Shown: positions 29,250 through 39,510 of the stretch, in pieces
How the letters are laid out: each line of letters begins with the position of its first letter
How positions within the stretch are numbered: position 1 is the first letter of the stretch
DNA from: Malachius bipustulatus
Lineage: Eukaryota > Arthropoda > Insecta > Coleoptera > Melyridae
Length of the DNA stretch: 64,000 nucleotides
NCBI GenBank assembly: GCA_910589415.1
Contig: CAJUUM010000031.1
Location: 1,798,001 to 1,862,000, forward strand
Direction of reading: 5' to 3'
Notes under the pieces: generated by a model
What the model saw: the letters and a program-made list of their open reading frames with translations, nothing else
Told to the model about the DNA's origin: nothing
The model's database searches: none
Program-made: the position numbers and the translations under genes

Positions 29250-30510
29250 ATGTATCTGTAAAGGGACTGCTTGCTGACGTTGAGGGTTTAATTGTGGACG
29301 TTGATGATTTATATAAAGATGTGCTCAGAGCGAGAGTGACTAACGTCATTACTAATTACATTCAGAATAATAACTCAGAAAGTAGACATTGGGACCAAAT
29401 CGAACATAAAACCAAGACCTTCTGAAAAGAAAATCCCAATTTAATTGTCACTAAGGCCGATAAAGGAAATGTCACAGTAATCATGAATCGGGAACAGTAC
29501 AGTCACTTGAGCTTGACACATATCAACGATCCCACTTATTATTTACAACTTAACAGAGACCCTTCCCTCACTATTCAAACTAAAGCTAATAAACTCATTG
29601 CACAATTGGTGACTCTGGGAGTGTTGACGCCTGCACATAGTCATAAATACATAGTCAACAACGGTATTCCAGGAAAATTTTACGCGCTCCCAAAAATACA
29701 CAAAAGTGAGTTGTCTGTTCGTTCTATTATTTCATCAATTGATTGTCCTGGAGGAGGTGTGTCCAGGTTTGTTGCTGACGTCCTTACCGATTCATACACC
29801 AAACATGAAAAATATTACATTAATAATTCATTCGAATTTGCCTCTTTAATTAACAATTTCCAACTTCCGGAAGGGTACCAAATAGTTAGCTTCGACGTCG
29901 TCTCATTATTCACTAATGTTCACATAAATTTAATTAAAAAATCGATTGTTAGACATTGGCATGATATCAGTCTGAGATGCGATGTAGACATAGAATTTTT
30001 TATGGAGCTTATTGATTTTATATTTGATAGTACAATTTTCACATTCGATAATAATATCTACAAACAAATTATGGGTACACCTATGGGATCCACTGTGTCT
30101 CCTATTTTTGCTACCTACGTGATGGATGATTTGTTGGATGACTGTTTGAAAAAACCTTCCGTACCATATCCCTTTTATTAAAAAATATGTTGATGACATC
30201 ATTTGCGCAATCCCAGAAGACCAAATTAATAACCTACTGGAAACTATTAATAAACATAATCAGTATTTATCCTTCACGGTCGAAAGGGAAACACACAGAA
30301 GTGTCCCGTTCCTGGATACCAAACTTATCAGAACGGAGACTAACCTAGTCATCTTAGATTGGTGCATGAAACCCACTAGCTCGGGTAGGTATCTAAACTA
30401 CAATTCATACCATAAACAAAAAATAAAAATTAACATGGTTCTAGGGATGAAAAATAGAATAACAACTATCAGCCATCCTACATTCCTGGCTAACAATATA
30501 AAAAAAAAAA
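29250..30510 (+). pseudogene. PLE2 reverse transcriptase, broken
   Basis: The RT part begins without an ATG at the junction with the inverted arm and has TGA at 29,423. The long frame 29,483-30,181 includes K-F-Y-A-L-P-K-I-H-K, V-S-F-D-V-V-S-L-F-T (first catalytic Asp) and Q-I-M-G-T-P-M-G-S-T-V-S-P. A one-base slip near 30,170 puts the aspartate box Y-V-D-D-I-I (about 30,187) in the next frame, followed by V-P-F-L-D-T-K-L. A 14-A run near 30,500 shifts the frame again before the nuclease. All blocks are of Penelope type. The defects are few, so loss of function is recent, but the copy is also 5'-truncated. Confidence 0.85.
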
Positions 30511-30568
30511 AAAATTAAAAGATATCCTTATAGACAACAACTACCCAATCAAACTGATAAACAAACTG

Positions 30569-31222
30569 TTGTTCAGCAACTCATCCACCACTAACACTCA
30601 AGGTCGTATAAATTCTGAGAGAGAACTCAACACTCCTACCTCCATATCTAACATCCCTAATGCACAACCAGAAATCACACGCTTGCGGATTGGTTCTCTG
30701 CCATATGTAAAAAACATTACTGAACAACTAGTAAAAATAATAAAAGAAGAATTGAGAGATGTCATGATAGCTAACAGAACCGTGAGAACTATAGGGAGGT
30801 CAGTATATACCAGACTAAAGGACCCAACTCCCCCCTTAAAAAAGTCAAACGTAGTTTATAAGATCCCTTGCAGTAATTGCGATGGCGTCTATATAGGACA
30901 GACGAGCAGACAATTACAGTCACGGATTATATCTCACAGAAGTGACTGCAGACATAATGCTGCAAGGTGCGCCCTTGCGAGACATTGCGAAGAACAAGAT
31001 CATGAACCAGACTTTGGGCAGGCTGTCGTACTTGACTCTGAGAGGTACCATAATAAACGAGTTTTCTTAGAGATGGTAGAGATCTACAACGAAAATTACT
31101 CTATTAATAAAAGATCAGATATTGAAAATTTAAGTGCAATTTACAGTAATATGCTAAGAATGGAGAGGGATGGTAGACTAAAAATTAATACTGCAACTTC
31201 AGTAAGTGATAGTTTCCCATAA
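30569..31222 (+). CDS. GIY-YIG endonuclease domain, PLE2 right arm
   Basis: The plus-strand partner of the left-arm frame has 217 residues with all GIY-YIG blocks intact, downstream of the RT as expected for Penelope-like elements. In the parent element it would be the C-terminal domain of a single RT-nuclease protein; here the A-run at about 30,500 separates it from the RT frame. The first ATG at 30,569 is therefore internal rather than a true start. Confidence 0.9.
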   Translation: MFSNSSTTNTQGRINSERELNTPTSISNIPNAQPEITRLRIGSLPYVKNITEQLVKIIKEELRDVMIANRTVRTIGRSVYTRLKDPTPPLKKSNVVYKIPCSNCDGVYIGQTSRQLQSRIISHRSDCRHNAARCALARHCEEQDHEPDFGQAVVLDSERYHNKRVFLEMVEIYNENYSINKRSDIENLSAIYSNMLRMERDGRLKINTATSVSDSFP

Positions 31223-31759
31223 TAATAAGTCCAACTTTTTTTAATTGCGGGAGGAACCCCTTTTGTCCAGAATTAAAAAAGAAATGGGGTTTTGACTCCA
31301 AAGTAAAGCAACACTGACTAAATAAATAATTCATTTAGACCAAATAACAGGAGTAAAAAGAATAATCATTGAACAGTTGCACATAACCTCACAAATTCAC
31401 AATTTTTACATATCTTCTTAATTAAAAAAACTTTAATAATTTTTCTGATTTTTAACTTGAGACATCCACGTAGCTCTACCATGGGGGCACCCGCCTTCTA
31501 TAATAGACGTAGATTTTATTCTATCATGTAGGGTTTTTTAAATTGTTGTTTGTCCCTTTGTAATTAGTCCAATGTAACTCAGGTTTTAGTGTAGATTTTA
31601 GTAATTAAATGATTCCTGTTGAAGACAACCATGAGGTCAACTAGTTTATTTATATTCTATCTTTGGAGCTTAATCTCAATAGTTCGTAAGTAGATGTTAT
31701 TGAATCATTGTCGGCCCTTGCTGATTTTTACTTTATGATTAATTTTTTCCATGTTATTG

Positions 31760-31806
31760 TAGTGCCTTGAGAATGGAAACAATAAATTTCCGAAACGTCG
31801 GCAATT
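31760..31806 (+). ncRNA. degenerate hammerhead-like motif in PLE2 end
   Basis: CTTGAGA, a GGAAA/TTTCC stem, then GAAAC and GTCGG near the outer end of the right arm; the inverted copy is at 27,945-27,991. The core differs from CTGANGA, so self-cleavage is doubtful. Confidence 0.35.
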
Positions 31807-31902
31807 GAACACAAGAGTATTCTTTGACTCCTGACTACTATCCCCGTAATCAAGAAACACTGTGTTTTTGATCTAACGAAGTCGTTACTTTCCAAGGAAA
31901 AG

Positions 31903-31928
31903 TATATATATATATATATATATATATA
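31903..31928. repeat. (TA)n microsatellite
   Basis: About 13 TA units between PLE2 and the next inverted pair. Confidence 0.95.
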
Positions 31929-31961
31929 AATATTAGATTTGTTTTGGCTGTAGGTAATTAT

Positions 31962-32697
31962 AAAATATTGATAATTATGTTGGGATAGCAGCCAATTAAA
32001 CACGCAGGTTTTCTCTTTTTTCTTTTTAATCAACCCAAGCTTTCGAGCTTTTCTTTAGCTCTTCGTCAGGGGTACTGAAAAGATTAACAATAAATAATTG
32101 TAAGTATACATGAAAAATTAGGAACTAAAAATTACATAATACTTACAGAAATTGAGTAAAAATTGAAGATGTTTGTTAATCATTTTCATGGACAAGTGTA
32201 GAGGATAAAAACATACAAATATGAACTAATAAGCCAAATAAAAATTAAATAACATAAGAAAGTTAATTCCAAAAAAGGTTTAAAATAATTTAGAAGTTTT
32301 TTTACATTTTTTTATGAATAATTTTTATTGAAATTTTTGAAAGATGTCAATTTGATCATTTTTGATTTCATTGTAAGGAAGGAAGTAGGTAATTAATTTA
32401 TTGTTTAAGAAAGTGAAGTTATTGTAACACACAAATACCTAGATATTTACTGAAAAATAATCGAAAAAATATTTAACAGAGTAAAAATAATTTTTGAAAG
32501 ACACTAAATTTGGAAATTATTTATTCTTATTTTTATCTATTTCTAATAAAAGACTATAAATATTACTTAAGTTGTCTATGTCTTTCTTAGAATTTATCAA
32601 ATTTGAGCTAAAGAAAAGCTCGAAAGCTTGGGTTGATTAAAAAGAAAAAAGAGAAAACCTGCGTGTTTAATTGGCTGCTATCCCAACATAATTATCA

Positions 32698-32703
<6 letters not shown>
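31962..32703. mobile_element. inverted pair of Penelope-type terminal repeats
   Basis: Arms 31,962-32,061 and 32,604-32,703 are reverse complements over about 100 bp (sharing AATATTGATAATTATGTTGG and CAGCCAATTAAACACGCAGG). The 540-bp AT-rich centre has no frame. The left arm carries a full hammerhead-like motif on the minus strand; the right arm starts inside the same motif. (TA)n tracts lie at both outer sides. It looks like the ends of a small, deleted Penelope-type copy. Confidence 0.65.
32028..32076 (-). ncRNA. hammerhead-like motif
   Basis: On the minus strand: CTGACGA (32,069-32,063), one unpaired A, stem GAGCT/AGCTC around AAAGAAA, then GAAA (32,044-32,041) and GCTTGGG. It has the same spacing as the PLE1 and 27.7-kb motifs. 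Confidence 0.45.
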
Positions 32704-32729
<26 letters not shown>

Positions 32730-32730
32730 C
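32704..32730. repeat. (TA)n microsatellite
   Basis: About 12 TA units adjoining the right arm of the inverted pair. Confidence 0.95.
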
Positions 32731-32755
32731 AGTGTGACCCATTTGTTGTGGGCAG

Positions 32756-33151
32756 GTGAATTTTGGAAAACCACTTTTTCGTGATCTGGGGGCCAGGATC
32801 GGTGGACATTTGATGAGTTTGGGTGATTTTCGAAAAGTGATGTCGTCCTCAATAGTGTATTTTTTTATTAAAACATACACTAAAATTCCGTCTCGGGTTA
32901 TGATTCACGAAACATATCCTGATACATCTCATGATAGTGCTGAGTCCAACAAAACTCAAACTTCTGAGCCTACTATCCAGACCTTGCCACAGTCAATCAC
33001 GTCTGTCTATGAGTCTCGCATCGAACGCCTAGAAAACATGATTAGGGAGATGTCAAAGTCAAATATAGGGCCGGAAAATCGCCGCAGGACTGTGCACAGC
33101 GACTGCATTCCAGAATTCCACCCGGAAAATGACAACCTCTCAGCGGTGAAA
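32756..33151 (+). pseudogene. retroelement gag-like fragment, cut by the BEL LTR
   Basis: The open frame ends in I-P-E-F-H-P-E-N-D-N-L-S-A-V-K, which resembles the I-P-x-F-x-P-x-N-x-x-x-S-A-x-x-W opening of insect retrotransposon gag capsids. Before it is a coiled-coil-like stretch (E-S-R-I-E-R-L-E-N-M-I-R-E-M). The frame stops exactly where the BEL LTR begins, consistent with insertion of BEL into an older element. The family match is short and tentative. Confidence 0.35.
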
Positions 33152-33498
33152 TGTGTATAATCATTTTATTTGCATCTTGGCAACACCGGTTGCGTTAGCC
33201 GGGATGGCAGGACGCGCACCTGCAAGCATTGCATTTTTAGCATTCATTCGAGATTCAAATTCGAGACGAGTCACAAGCAAGGGTTGCAAATCGTCAACGC
33301 CCAAGCGGCTCACAATAATAATCATTACAATCATTAATAAGATACATAACTCTCCCATCTTTAATTATTACATTTTTTTGTATTAAAGCAGTTTATTTCT
33401 ATTTATGTGAATCAGTTACCTTTAATCATAATCCTACAGTCCACTCAATTAAAAATCGAAGTGCAAAAATCATATAATGCAAATCAACACAAACATCA
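33152..33498 (+). repeat. putative 5' LTR of the BEL element
   Basis: It starts TGTGTATAAT and ends ACATCA immediately before the primer site, with ATTAAA near 33,383 as a possible polyadenylation signal. The right partner is missing, so the left boundary rests on TG and on the end of the interrupted upstream frame. Confidence 0.55.
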
Positions 33499-33516
33499 TG
33501 GTCCTTCGAGCCGGAT
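33499..33516 (+). promoter_or_regulatory. primer binding site of the BEL element
   Basis: TGGTCCTTCGAGCCGGAT directly follows the LTR. TGG matches the complement of tRNA CCA, and this word is common after BEL/Pao LTRs. Confidence 0.65.
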
Positions 33517-34365
33517 AAATAGGTAAGGCTGTATCAGCGGAGAACATTATACCCAACCAGCACCAGCATCTGTATCATCAGTCATCATCACCAGCATCAC
33601 CTACGCAGGAAAACTAGGTCTCCGTACGTATAAAATACCTACGGCGGCGGACGGCAGCGATAGCCAGGCACCATACCAGACTAGGCTACCAGGCAGGGAA
33701 AATCTACCTTCATATGAACCTACAATACACCAGCCAGACTTCGAGCTTCGAGTCCAGACAGGACACCCGGTCAGCGACCAACGTCAGCCAGGTGTTTGCA
33801 AACGAGCATCTCGCTTCTCCACCTCAAGCAGTTAACAGCAGGGGAGTGTTAAATTCAAGGTCAGATCAATCCCGTATTATTCATTCTTATTCCTTCTCCT
33901 TATTCGTTTCATATTTGTCACAATAATCTATTTATTCAAAATAAAATCAAAACATAATTCAGTACCTACTTCAACTAAGTTTATTGGTTGGTTTCAATTT
34001 CATTTACTACTTTAATTAGGTAATAGTAATATCTACCTACCTATTATCATAAATAATACCTAAATCTAAACAATCAAAATGTCTGAGGATTTAAACGAGT
34101 TAATCAATAAAAGAGGTGTTATTAAGGGAAAACTTACACGATTCACGAAATTTGTAAATAATTTTAAATCAGATGAGTTAACCGAGCTACAGATTCGATA
34201 TGAAACTAAAGTTCACTTGTTATCAGAATTTGAAACCATTCAGGATAAAATAGATTTATTAATAATACAACCCGATGAAGCTGGGTTGCAGGAAAAGGAA
34301 AAGTTTTGAATCAATTTATTATACATAGAACAATTGCAAAAGCAAGCAAATTGATTAATTTTGAC

Positions 34366-34490
34366 AGTGATGCTGTATCAAGTCATAGTTCTCAAAACGA
34401 TGCAGTATCAAATCGTAATCATCCTCTGAACGATGCAGTATCAAATCGTAATCATCCTCTGAACGGTGCAGTATCAAGACGTAGTTCTCA
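34366..34490 (+). repeat. 33-bp minisatellite in BEL gag
   Basis: Three to four copies of GATGCAGTATCAAATCGTAATCA-type units (the 23-base unit is followed by TCCTCTGAAC), coding A-V-S-N-R-N-H-P-L-N-D repeats. The first and last copies are degenerate. Confidence 0.8.
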
Positions 34491-35237
34491 GATATTTGTT
34501 AATAATTCAACGTTGTTCACTTAAGGGCGAAGCTGCAAATGTAATCGCCTCATTACAAGTCACCAGCGAAAACTTTAAGGTTGCATGGGAACTTCTAAAA
34601 AATCGTTTCGAAAACAAAAATTAATGATTCATCTCCACATAAAATCACTTTTCGATATCGAACCAGAAACAAAAGAATCTCACACATCAATACGCCATCT
34701 CTTAGACACATTAAACAAAGACATTAGAGCCCTATCAACATTAGAGCAACCCACTACTGACTCACTCATTATATACAGGGTGATTCATGAGTGACCTTAC
34801 ATAGACCAATGGTGATAAGCGGACTTCAAGGCGGGTCGAAAACCACAAAAGAAATTTTTTTTGTGTGATTGGTTAAGAAGTTACAGGGTGTTTTATGTCT
34901 CAGGTACAAAACTTTGATAGGCGATATTTCTGAAACGGCTGGAGATATTTTGTAGAAATTTACTAGGAATGGTGCATTCCGGAAACTCATCAAAACCGCA
35001 TTCTGAGTTAATTAAAAATCCAGGACCGGACTTGAAAATTTTTGCCTCCATGGTCTTTGTTGAAAAAGTTTATTTTCTGACCGTGCTACTGAAAAACTGT
35101 CATCGAATTTGAAAAGATAAGAAAAAACTCTATAGAAATCATTTCTCAATTTGAACGGCACACCCAAACCGTCTCGAAAAAAAAATGTCAAAGTAAAACT
35201 TCTCAGTAAATTATCGTTTTCGAGCAGACATATTTTA

Positions 35238-38200
35238 TTGATGTAATGGGCATATCAGAGACATGGTTGAAAGATGGGATGGACTCTGCTCAATACGCCA
35301 TTGATAATTACAGATTTATACGTAAAGATTATCGTGGTAGGGGGTCGGGAGTTGCAGTTTATGTGAGAAACTCGATTCAGGCTACCCTGCTAGAGGTGAC
35401 TGGAGGCGTGGAGCAACTGAAGGTACTATTGTCCGTGGATCATTTTTGTGTAGTACTGTGTGTTATATACAGAAACCATGATGTAGGGTATAAAGTTTGC
35501 CTAGATGATATTGAAGCCTTGTTGTCAAGTTCCCTACTATACTGCAATAATTTGATCATACTAGGCGATTTTAATATTGACCTTCTAAAAGAAGACGATA
35601 CGGTTACAAAAGCGTACGTTACCCACCTTAACGAACTTGTATTATCTCAGTTGATTACTGAACCTACTAGAGTCACAAAAACTAGCAGATCACTGATAGA
35701 TCATATTTTGATTAATAATGACAGCTTGGTGACGGAAGATGGTGTTGAGGTTGTGCATTTCTCTGATCATGATTTGATATGGTGCTCCTTATCTGCGAAT
35801 GTACCTAAAAGCAAGCCCAGATTCTATTCTTACAGGTGCCTAAATGATGTAGATATGTCTATTTTTCAAAGAGATTTGGAAGGCCTAAATTTGGATAAAG
35901 TTTTCACTATAAGGGACATTGACAAAAAACTTGATTACTTTTATAGTGCCCTACTGCAATTGTTTGACAGGCATGCTCCCGTCAAAGTTAAAAGGTTTTC
36001 GAAGCCTGCAGCTCCATGGCTCACAGGTGTTCTTCGGGAGGGAATGGCACAAAGGGATAAGGCGAAGCGTAGATATAGGAAAACTAGATTGCCGGGTGAT
36101 TGGGAACAGTATAAAGCCTTGCGTAATAGTTTGTCGGCCGCTATAGAACGAGCTAAGAGAAACTACCTGTGTGGGATCTTTCGTGGAAATAACACAAAGA
36201 TGTTGTATAAAACTTTAAGAGATTTAGATATAAATAGAGATTCTAAGGGCGTAGATGATCTCAATGTTTTTACTCCAGATGAACTAAATGAATACTTTCT
36301 AAATAACTTGTCCGATGGGGCTGAAGATAGTGATAGGTCTTTTGATCCTCTTGATTTTTGTGATTATGGTTCAGGGTATAATGATGTTGCTTTCGATTTT
36401 TCATTAGTTGATGAAGATACCATATTTAAGTCTCTCTGTCAAATTAAGACAAACGCTGTCGGTTGGGATAAGATCTCGATTGAAATGATTATGATGTGTT
36501 GTCCTTATGTGCTTAAGTATCTGATGCACCTGATTAACTGTTGCTTGACGGATGCCTATGTTCCTCTGGCATGGAAGAGAGCAACCGTTGTTCCTATACC
36601 TAAGGTTTCCGCTCCAACTGAACTCAATCATTTTCGCTCTATTAGTGTGTTGCCGGTGCTGTCGAAGGTTCTCGAAAGAATAATGCACGATCAATTGAAA
36701 GAATTTGTAAACAGGAATGCAGTGTTGCCTGATATTCAGTTCGGTTTTAGGCATAATCATAGTTGCACAACTGCTTTAATGGCAGTCACTGATGATATAT
36801 TGAAGGCAACTGATGAGGGCTTATTGACTGTACTTGTCTTGTTGGACTTTTCGAGAGCCTTTGATACGGTGCGTTGTGGCGTGCTTATGCGGGTTTTGAA
36901 AAAAATAGGCCTCTCTGCGGATTCCATAAGGTTGATGCAAAGTTATCTCTCCGATAGATGTCAGAGTGTGAGGGTGGGTTCGTGTGAGTCGGAGCTGGGT
37001 AAGATTTCTGCTGGTGTTCCACAGGGTTCAATTCTAGGACCATTGTTATTCACAATTTATACGAGCTGTTTCCCTCGATGCATAAAATATTGTAAGATGA
37101 TCATGTATGCTGACGATACCCAGCTGTATTATTCATTCAAACCAGACGATGTTTTACAGGCTGTTGCTGGCATTAATGAGGATCTCTTGGGCATATATGA
37201 GCACGCTAGAAGCCTTTGCTTGACTCTCAATCCTTCCAAGTCTCAGAGTATTATTTTTGGTAGACAGGTAATGTGTGATCGTTTCGAGCAGATGGTTAAG
37301 CTAGCAATTGATGGGGTTGAAATACCTGTTGTTAATACTGTACGGAATCTAGGATTACAGATGGACAACACCTTCCGATATAAAGATCATGTTTCTAAAT
37401 GTTTGTCGAAAGCCTATGGATCATTGAAGCAGTTGTATAGACAGCGGAAGTGTTTGCCTAAGGAAATTAAAATAACACTCTGTGAATCACTTGTGCTATC
37501 GAAGGTTAATTATTGCTCTCAGGTTTATTCAGCATCTCTCGACGGTGAAACTTGTTATAAAATACAGAGACTGCAGAATTCATGCTTACGCTTTATTTTC
37601 GGTATTAGAAAATATGCACATATTTCCCATAAATTGAAAGAAGTTCAATGGTTGAACATAAAAAATAGATACAAGCTGCAGGCTCTTAGTCTTTTTCACT
37701 CAATCATTCTTTTCAGAACCCCGGCCTATTTGTATAGGAAAATCACTTTCCGTACCGATGTTCACAACATAAATATCAGAAGGAAGCATCTGATCACACC
37801 TCCTGTTCATAGGCTTTCTTTATATGAACGCTCTTTCACCTACTGTGTTAGCAAGTTATATAATGACCTACCAGACGAATTTAAAACAATAGCGAACATC
37901 AACAGGTTTAAGAGGAGGGTTTTTGATTTGTTGTTTCGGGTCCAATGAGTGACTAGGCTAACTGTTTTTCTCTTGTTTTTTTTCTTTCTTTTTCTTTTTT
38001 ATTTTTTCTTTTCTTCTTCTTTTATTCTTCCTTTACCTTTTCGTTCTTATTTCTCTCTTTTCTTTTCTTTGCTTCTTTCTCTTTTGCTTGACAAACATGC
38101 TCACTGGGCGCTGTAACGTGTTTATAGTGTATATATAACCAGGGTTTAAGTGGAAGAGCAGTGTCCGCTGATTATGTCAGTAGCATGCTGAACTTCGCCC

Positions 38201-38294
38201 TGAGGTTGAGACTAGATGCGTCTTCGTTTTTCTCTCAGCATATCTTTATGTAAATAGATTATGGATAGAGATGTAATTCTGTCTCAATAAAGAC

Positions 38295-38331
<37 letters not shown>
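35238..38331 (+). mobile_element. LINE inserted in the mariner left inverted repeat
   Basis: The insertion point is fixed by the intact right inverted repeat: ACATATTTTA and CTTAATG are contiguous there but separated by 3.1 kb here. The LINE is 5'-truncated (starts inside the endonuclease), has a pyrimidine-rich 3' UTR (37,965-38,095), AATAAAG and an (ATT)n tail. TATTTTA at both sides is a possible short target duplication, overlapping the tail. Confidence 0.9.
35246..37948 (+). CDS. LINE ORF2: endonuclease (partial) and reverse transcriptase
   Basis: A 900-codon open frame, unusually clean for an element fragment. Residues about 1-180 are an apurinic-type endonuclease lacking its N-terminus: I-S-E-T-W-L, I-L-G-D-F-N-I-D (about 106), and S-D-H-D-L-I-W (about 172), which carries the catalytic Asp-His. 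The RT spans about 420-700 with L-D-F-S-R-A-F-D-T-V (first Asp), A-G-V-P-Q-G-S-I-L-G-P-L and M-Y-A-D-D-T-Q (about 618). The C-terminal tail ends S-K-L-Y-N-D-L-P; there is no RNase H. It is of the jockey/CR1 group. The ATG at 35,246 is an internal Met; the frame is open to the truncation point. The missing endonuclease start makes the copy non-autonomous. Confidence 0.9.
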   Translation: MGISETWLKDGMDSAQYAIDNYRFIRKDYRGRGSGVAVYVRNSIQATLLEVTGGVEQLKVLLSVDHFCVVLCVIYRNHDVGYKVCLDDIEALLSSSLLYCNNLIILGDFNIDLLKEDDTVTKAYVTHLNELVLSQLITEPTRVTKTSRSLIDHILINNDSLVTEDGVEVVHFSDHDLIWCSLSANVPKSKPRFYSYRCLNDVDMSIFQRDLEGLNLDKVFTIRDIDKKLDYFYSALLQLFDRHAPVKVKRFSKPAAPWLTGVLREGMAQRDKAKRRYRKTRLPGDWEQYKALRNSLSAAIERAKRNYLCGIFRGNNTKMLYKTLRDLDINRDSKGVDDLNVFTPDELNEYFLNNLSDGAEDSDRSFDPLDFCDYGSGYNDVAFDFSLVDEDTIFKSLCQIKTNAVGWDKISIEMIMMCCPYVLKYLMHLINCCLTDAYVPLAWKRATVVPIPKVSAPTELNHFRSISVLPVLSKVLERIMHDQLKEFVNRNAVLPDIQFGFRHNHSCTTALMAVTDDILKATDEGLLTVLVLLDFSRAFDTVRCGVLMRVLKKIGLSADSIRLMQSYLSDRCQSVRVGSCESELGKISAGVPQGSILGPLLFTIYTSCFPRCIKYCKMIMYADDTQLYYSFKPDDVLQAVAGINEDLLGIYEHARSLCLTLNPSKSQSIIFGRQVMCDRFEQMVKLAIDGVEIPVVNTVRNLGLQMDNTFRYKDHVSKCLSKAYGSLKQLYRQRKCLPKEIKITLCESLVLSKVNYCSQVYSASLDGETCYKIQRLQNSCLRFIFGIRKYAHISHKLKEVQWLNIKNRYKLQALSLFHSIILFRTPAYLYRKITFRTDVHNINIRRKHLITPPVHRLSLYERSFTYCVSKLYNDLPDEFKTIANINRFKRRVFDLLFRVQ

Positions 38332-38399
38332 TTACTTAATGTTCGTCTGAATTCCTTCAAATTTATTTTTTGACTTGTTTCTGTGGAAAAAATGTTTTA

Positions 38400-39510
38400 C
38401 AGAAGGCCAAGCTTTATTACTGGGAAATCAGGTGTCAACTACAAAATTTTCAGATTTCACTAATAATCACACACCATTTCACTAATAACGAAAACCAGAC
38501 ATTATATTTGTGTATAGTTTCTGCAATGGAAATTCAAGAGCAGCTGCGAGAGAATACCATAGAAGATCACAATCGAAGAACACGGGCCCATGTAACGTTT
38601 CGCGTCTGTTTTCCAATTTTCTCGAAACCACGGCATATTTCCCTGAGTTCAAAGGAATGCTGAACCTCAATTGGAAAATCTGAGCCATAAAACATCGTGG
38701 AGATGGTGGCAGTAAATCCAAGTACAAGTACGCGAAGAATTGGGCAACCACTGAGCATTTCTCAATCAAGAGTATGGCGAACTTTGAAAAAAAGAAGAGC
38801 GGATGTCATCCCTGTCACGTATACAAAGCGTACAGAGGCTTCAACCATTCAATGAAGTTCCATTGAATGGACTGCGTAGAATTTTGTGTACTGATCGAAG
38901 CTCAGTTCACGCGGGATGGTGTAACGAATAAAAAAAACTCCCACCTATGGGCATATGAAAATCCGCGCTTTGTTGTTCACAAGAACTCGCAACAGATTTT
39001 CTATAAATGTGCAGTGTGGCATTGCAAATGATACCCTAATAGGACCCCATTTTTTGCTGGGCGGCTCACGGGGGAAATTTATTTACTTTTCCTACAAGTC
39101 ATTTTGCCCGGCTTGCTTGCAGAGGCGAACGTGAACAGGCGTGCTCTTCCTTCCAGCAAGATGGGGCACCACCGCATTTTTCTTGACAAGTCAGAGAGCA
39201 TCTCCACAATGAGTACCCCAATCGTTGGTTCGGGCGCGGCGGCCCTCATTCCTGACCACCTAGGTCCCCCAACCTCACTGTTTTAGACTATTACCCATGG
39301 GGCCATATGAAGCAGGAAGTCTAAAAAACGGAAGTAAGTACCAGAGAGGAGCTCAGGACGCGAATACTGGTAGTTGCTGATGAAATTAGAAACAACAGGC
39401 AAATAATTCAAAAAGCAAACCAAAATTTATGGAAACGCTGCAGAAAATGTATTGAAGTTGGTAAAGGACATTTTGAGAACCGTTTATAACATTAATATTG
39501 ATAACAATTA
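38400..39510 (+). pseudogene. mariner-like transposase remnant
   Basis: Shifted frames keep a helix-turn-helix (L-S-I-S-Q-S-R-V-W-R-T-L, about 38,750). The DDE region follows: F-T-R-D-G-V-T-N and H-L-W-A-Y-E-N-P-R (about 38,910-38,975), F-S-I-N-V-Q-C-G-I-A (about 38,998), then a G-K-F-I-Y-F and W-G-H-M-K-like end. This order is that of insect mariner-type transposases that bind the inverted repeats and cut and paste the element. At least eight stops or slips are visible, including around the catalytic Asp blocks, so it is inactive. Frames at 38,370-38,769 and 39,104-39,286 are pieces or shadows of it. Confidence 0.7.

Larger units (their letters stand above)
27891..31860. mobile_element. Penelope-like element PLE2 with an inverted 1.35-kb partner
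   Basis: A plus-strand copy truncated at its 5' end (about 29,248-31,860) carries RT and GIY-YIG. A minus-strand copy of its 3' half (27,891-29,243) lies head-to-head with it. The two arms, 27,891-29,243 and about 30,508-31,860, are nearly identical over 1,353 bp, including the whole nuclease gene. Outer termini read GTGTTTCTTGATTACGG on both sides. Inverted partner fragments are a known habit of Penelope elements. Confidence 0.85.

Noticed and set aside
33152..33386. 77-codon frame at 33,153 as a gene
   Set aside because: It lies within the putative BEL LTR and has no domain.
38482..38769. Minus-strand frames of 63-95 codons within the mariner-like element
   Set aside because: Opposite to the decayed transposase and without any family block.
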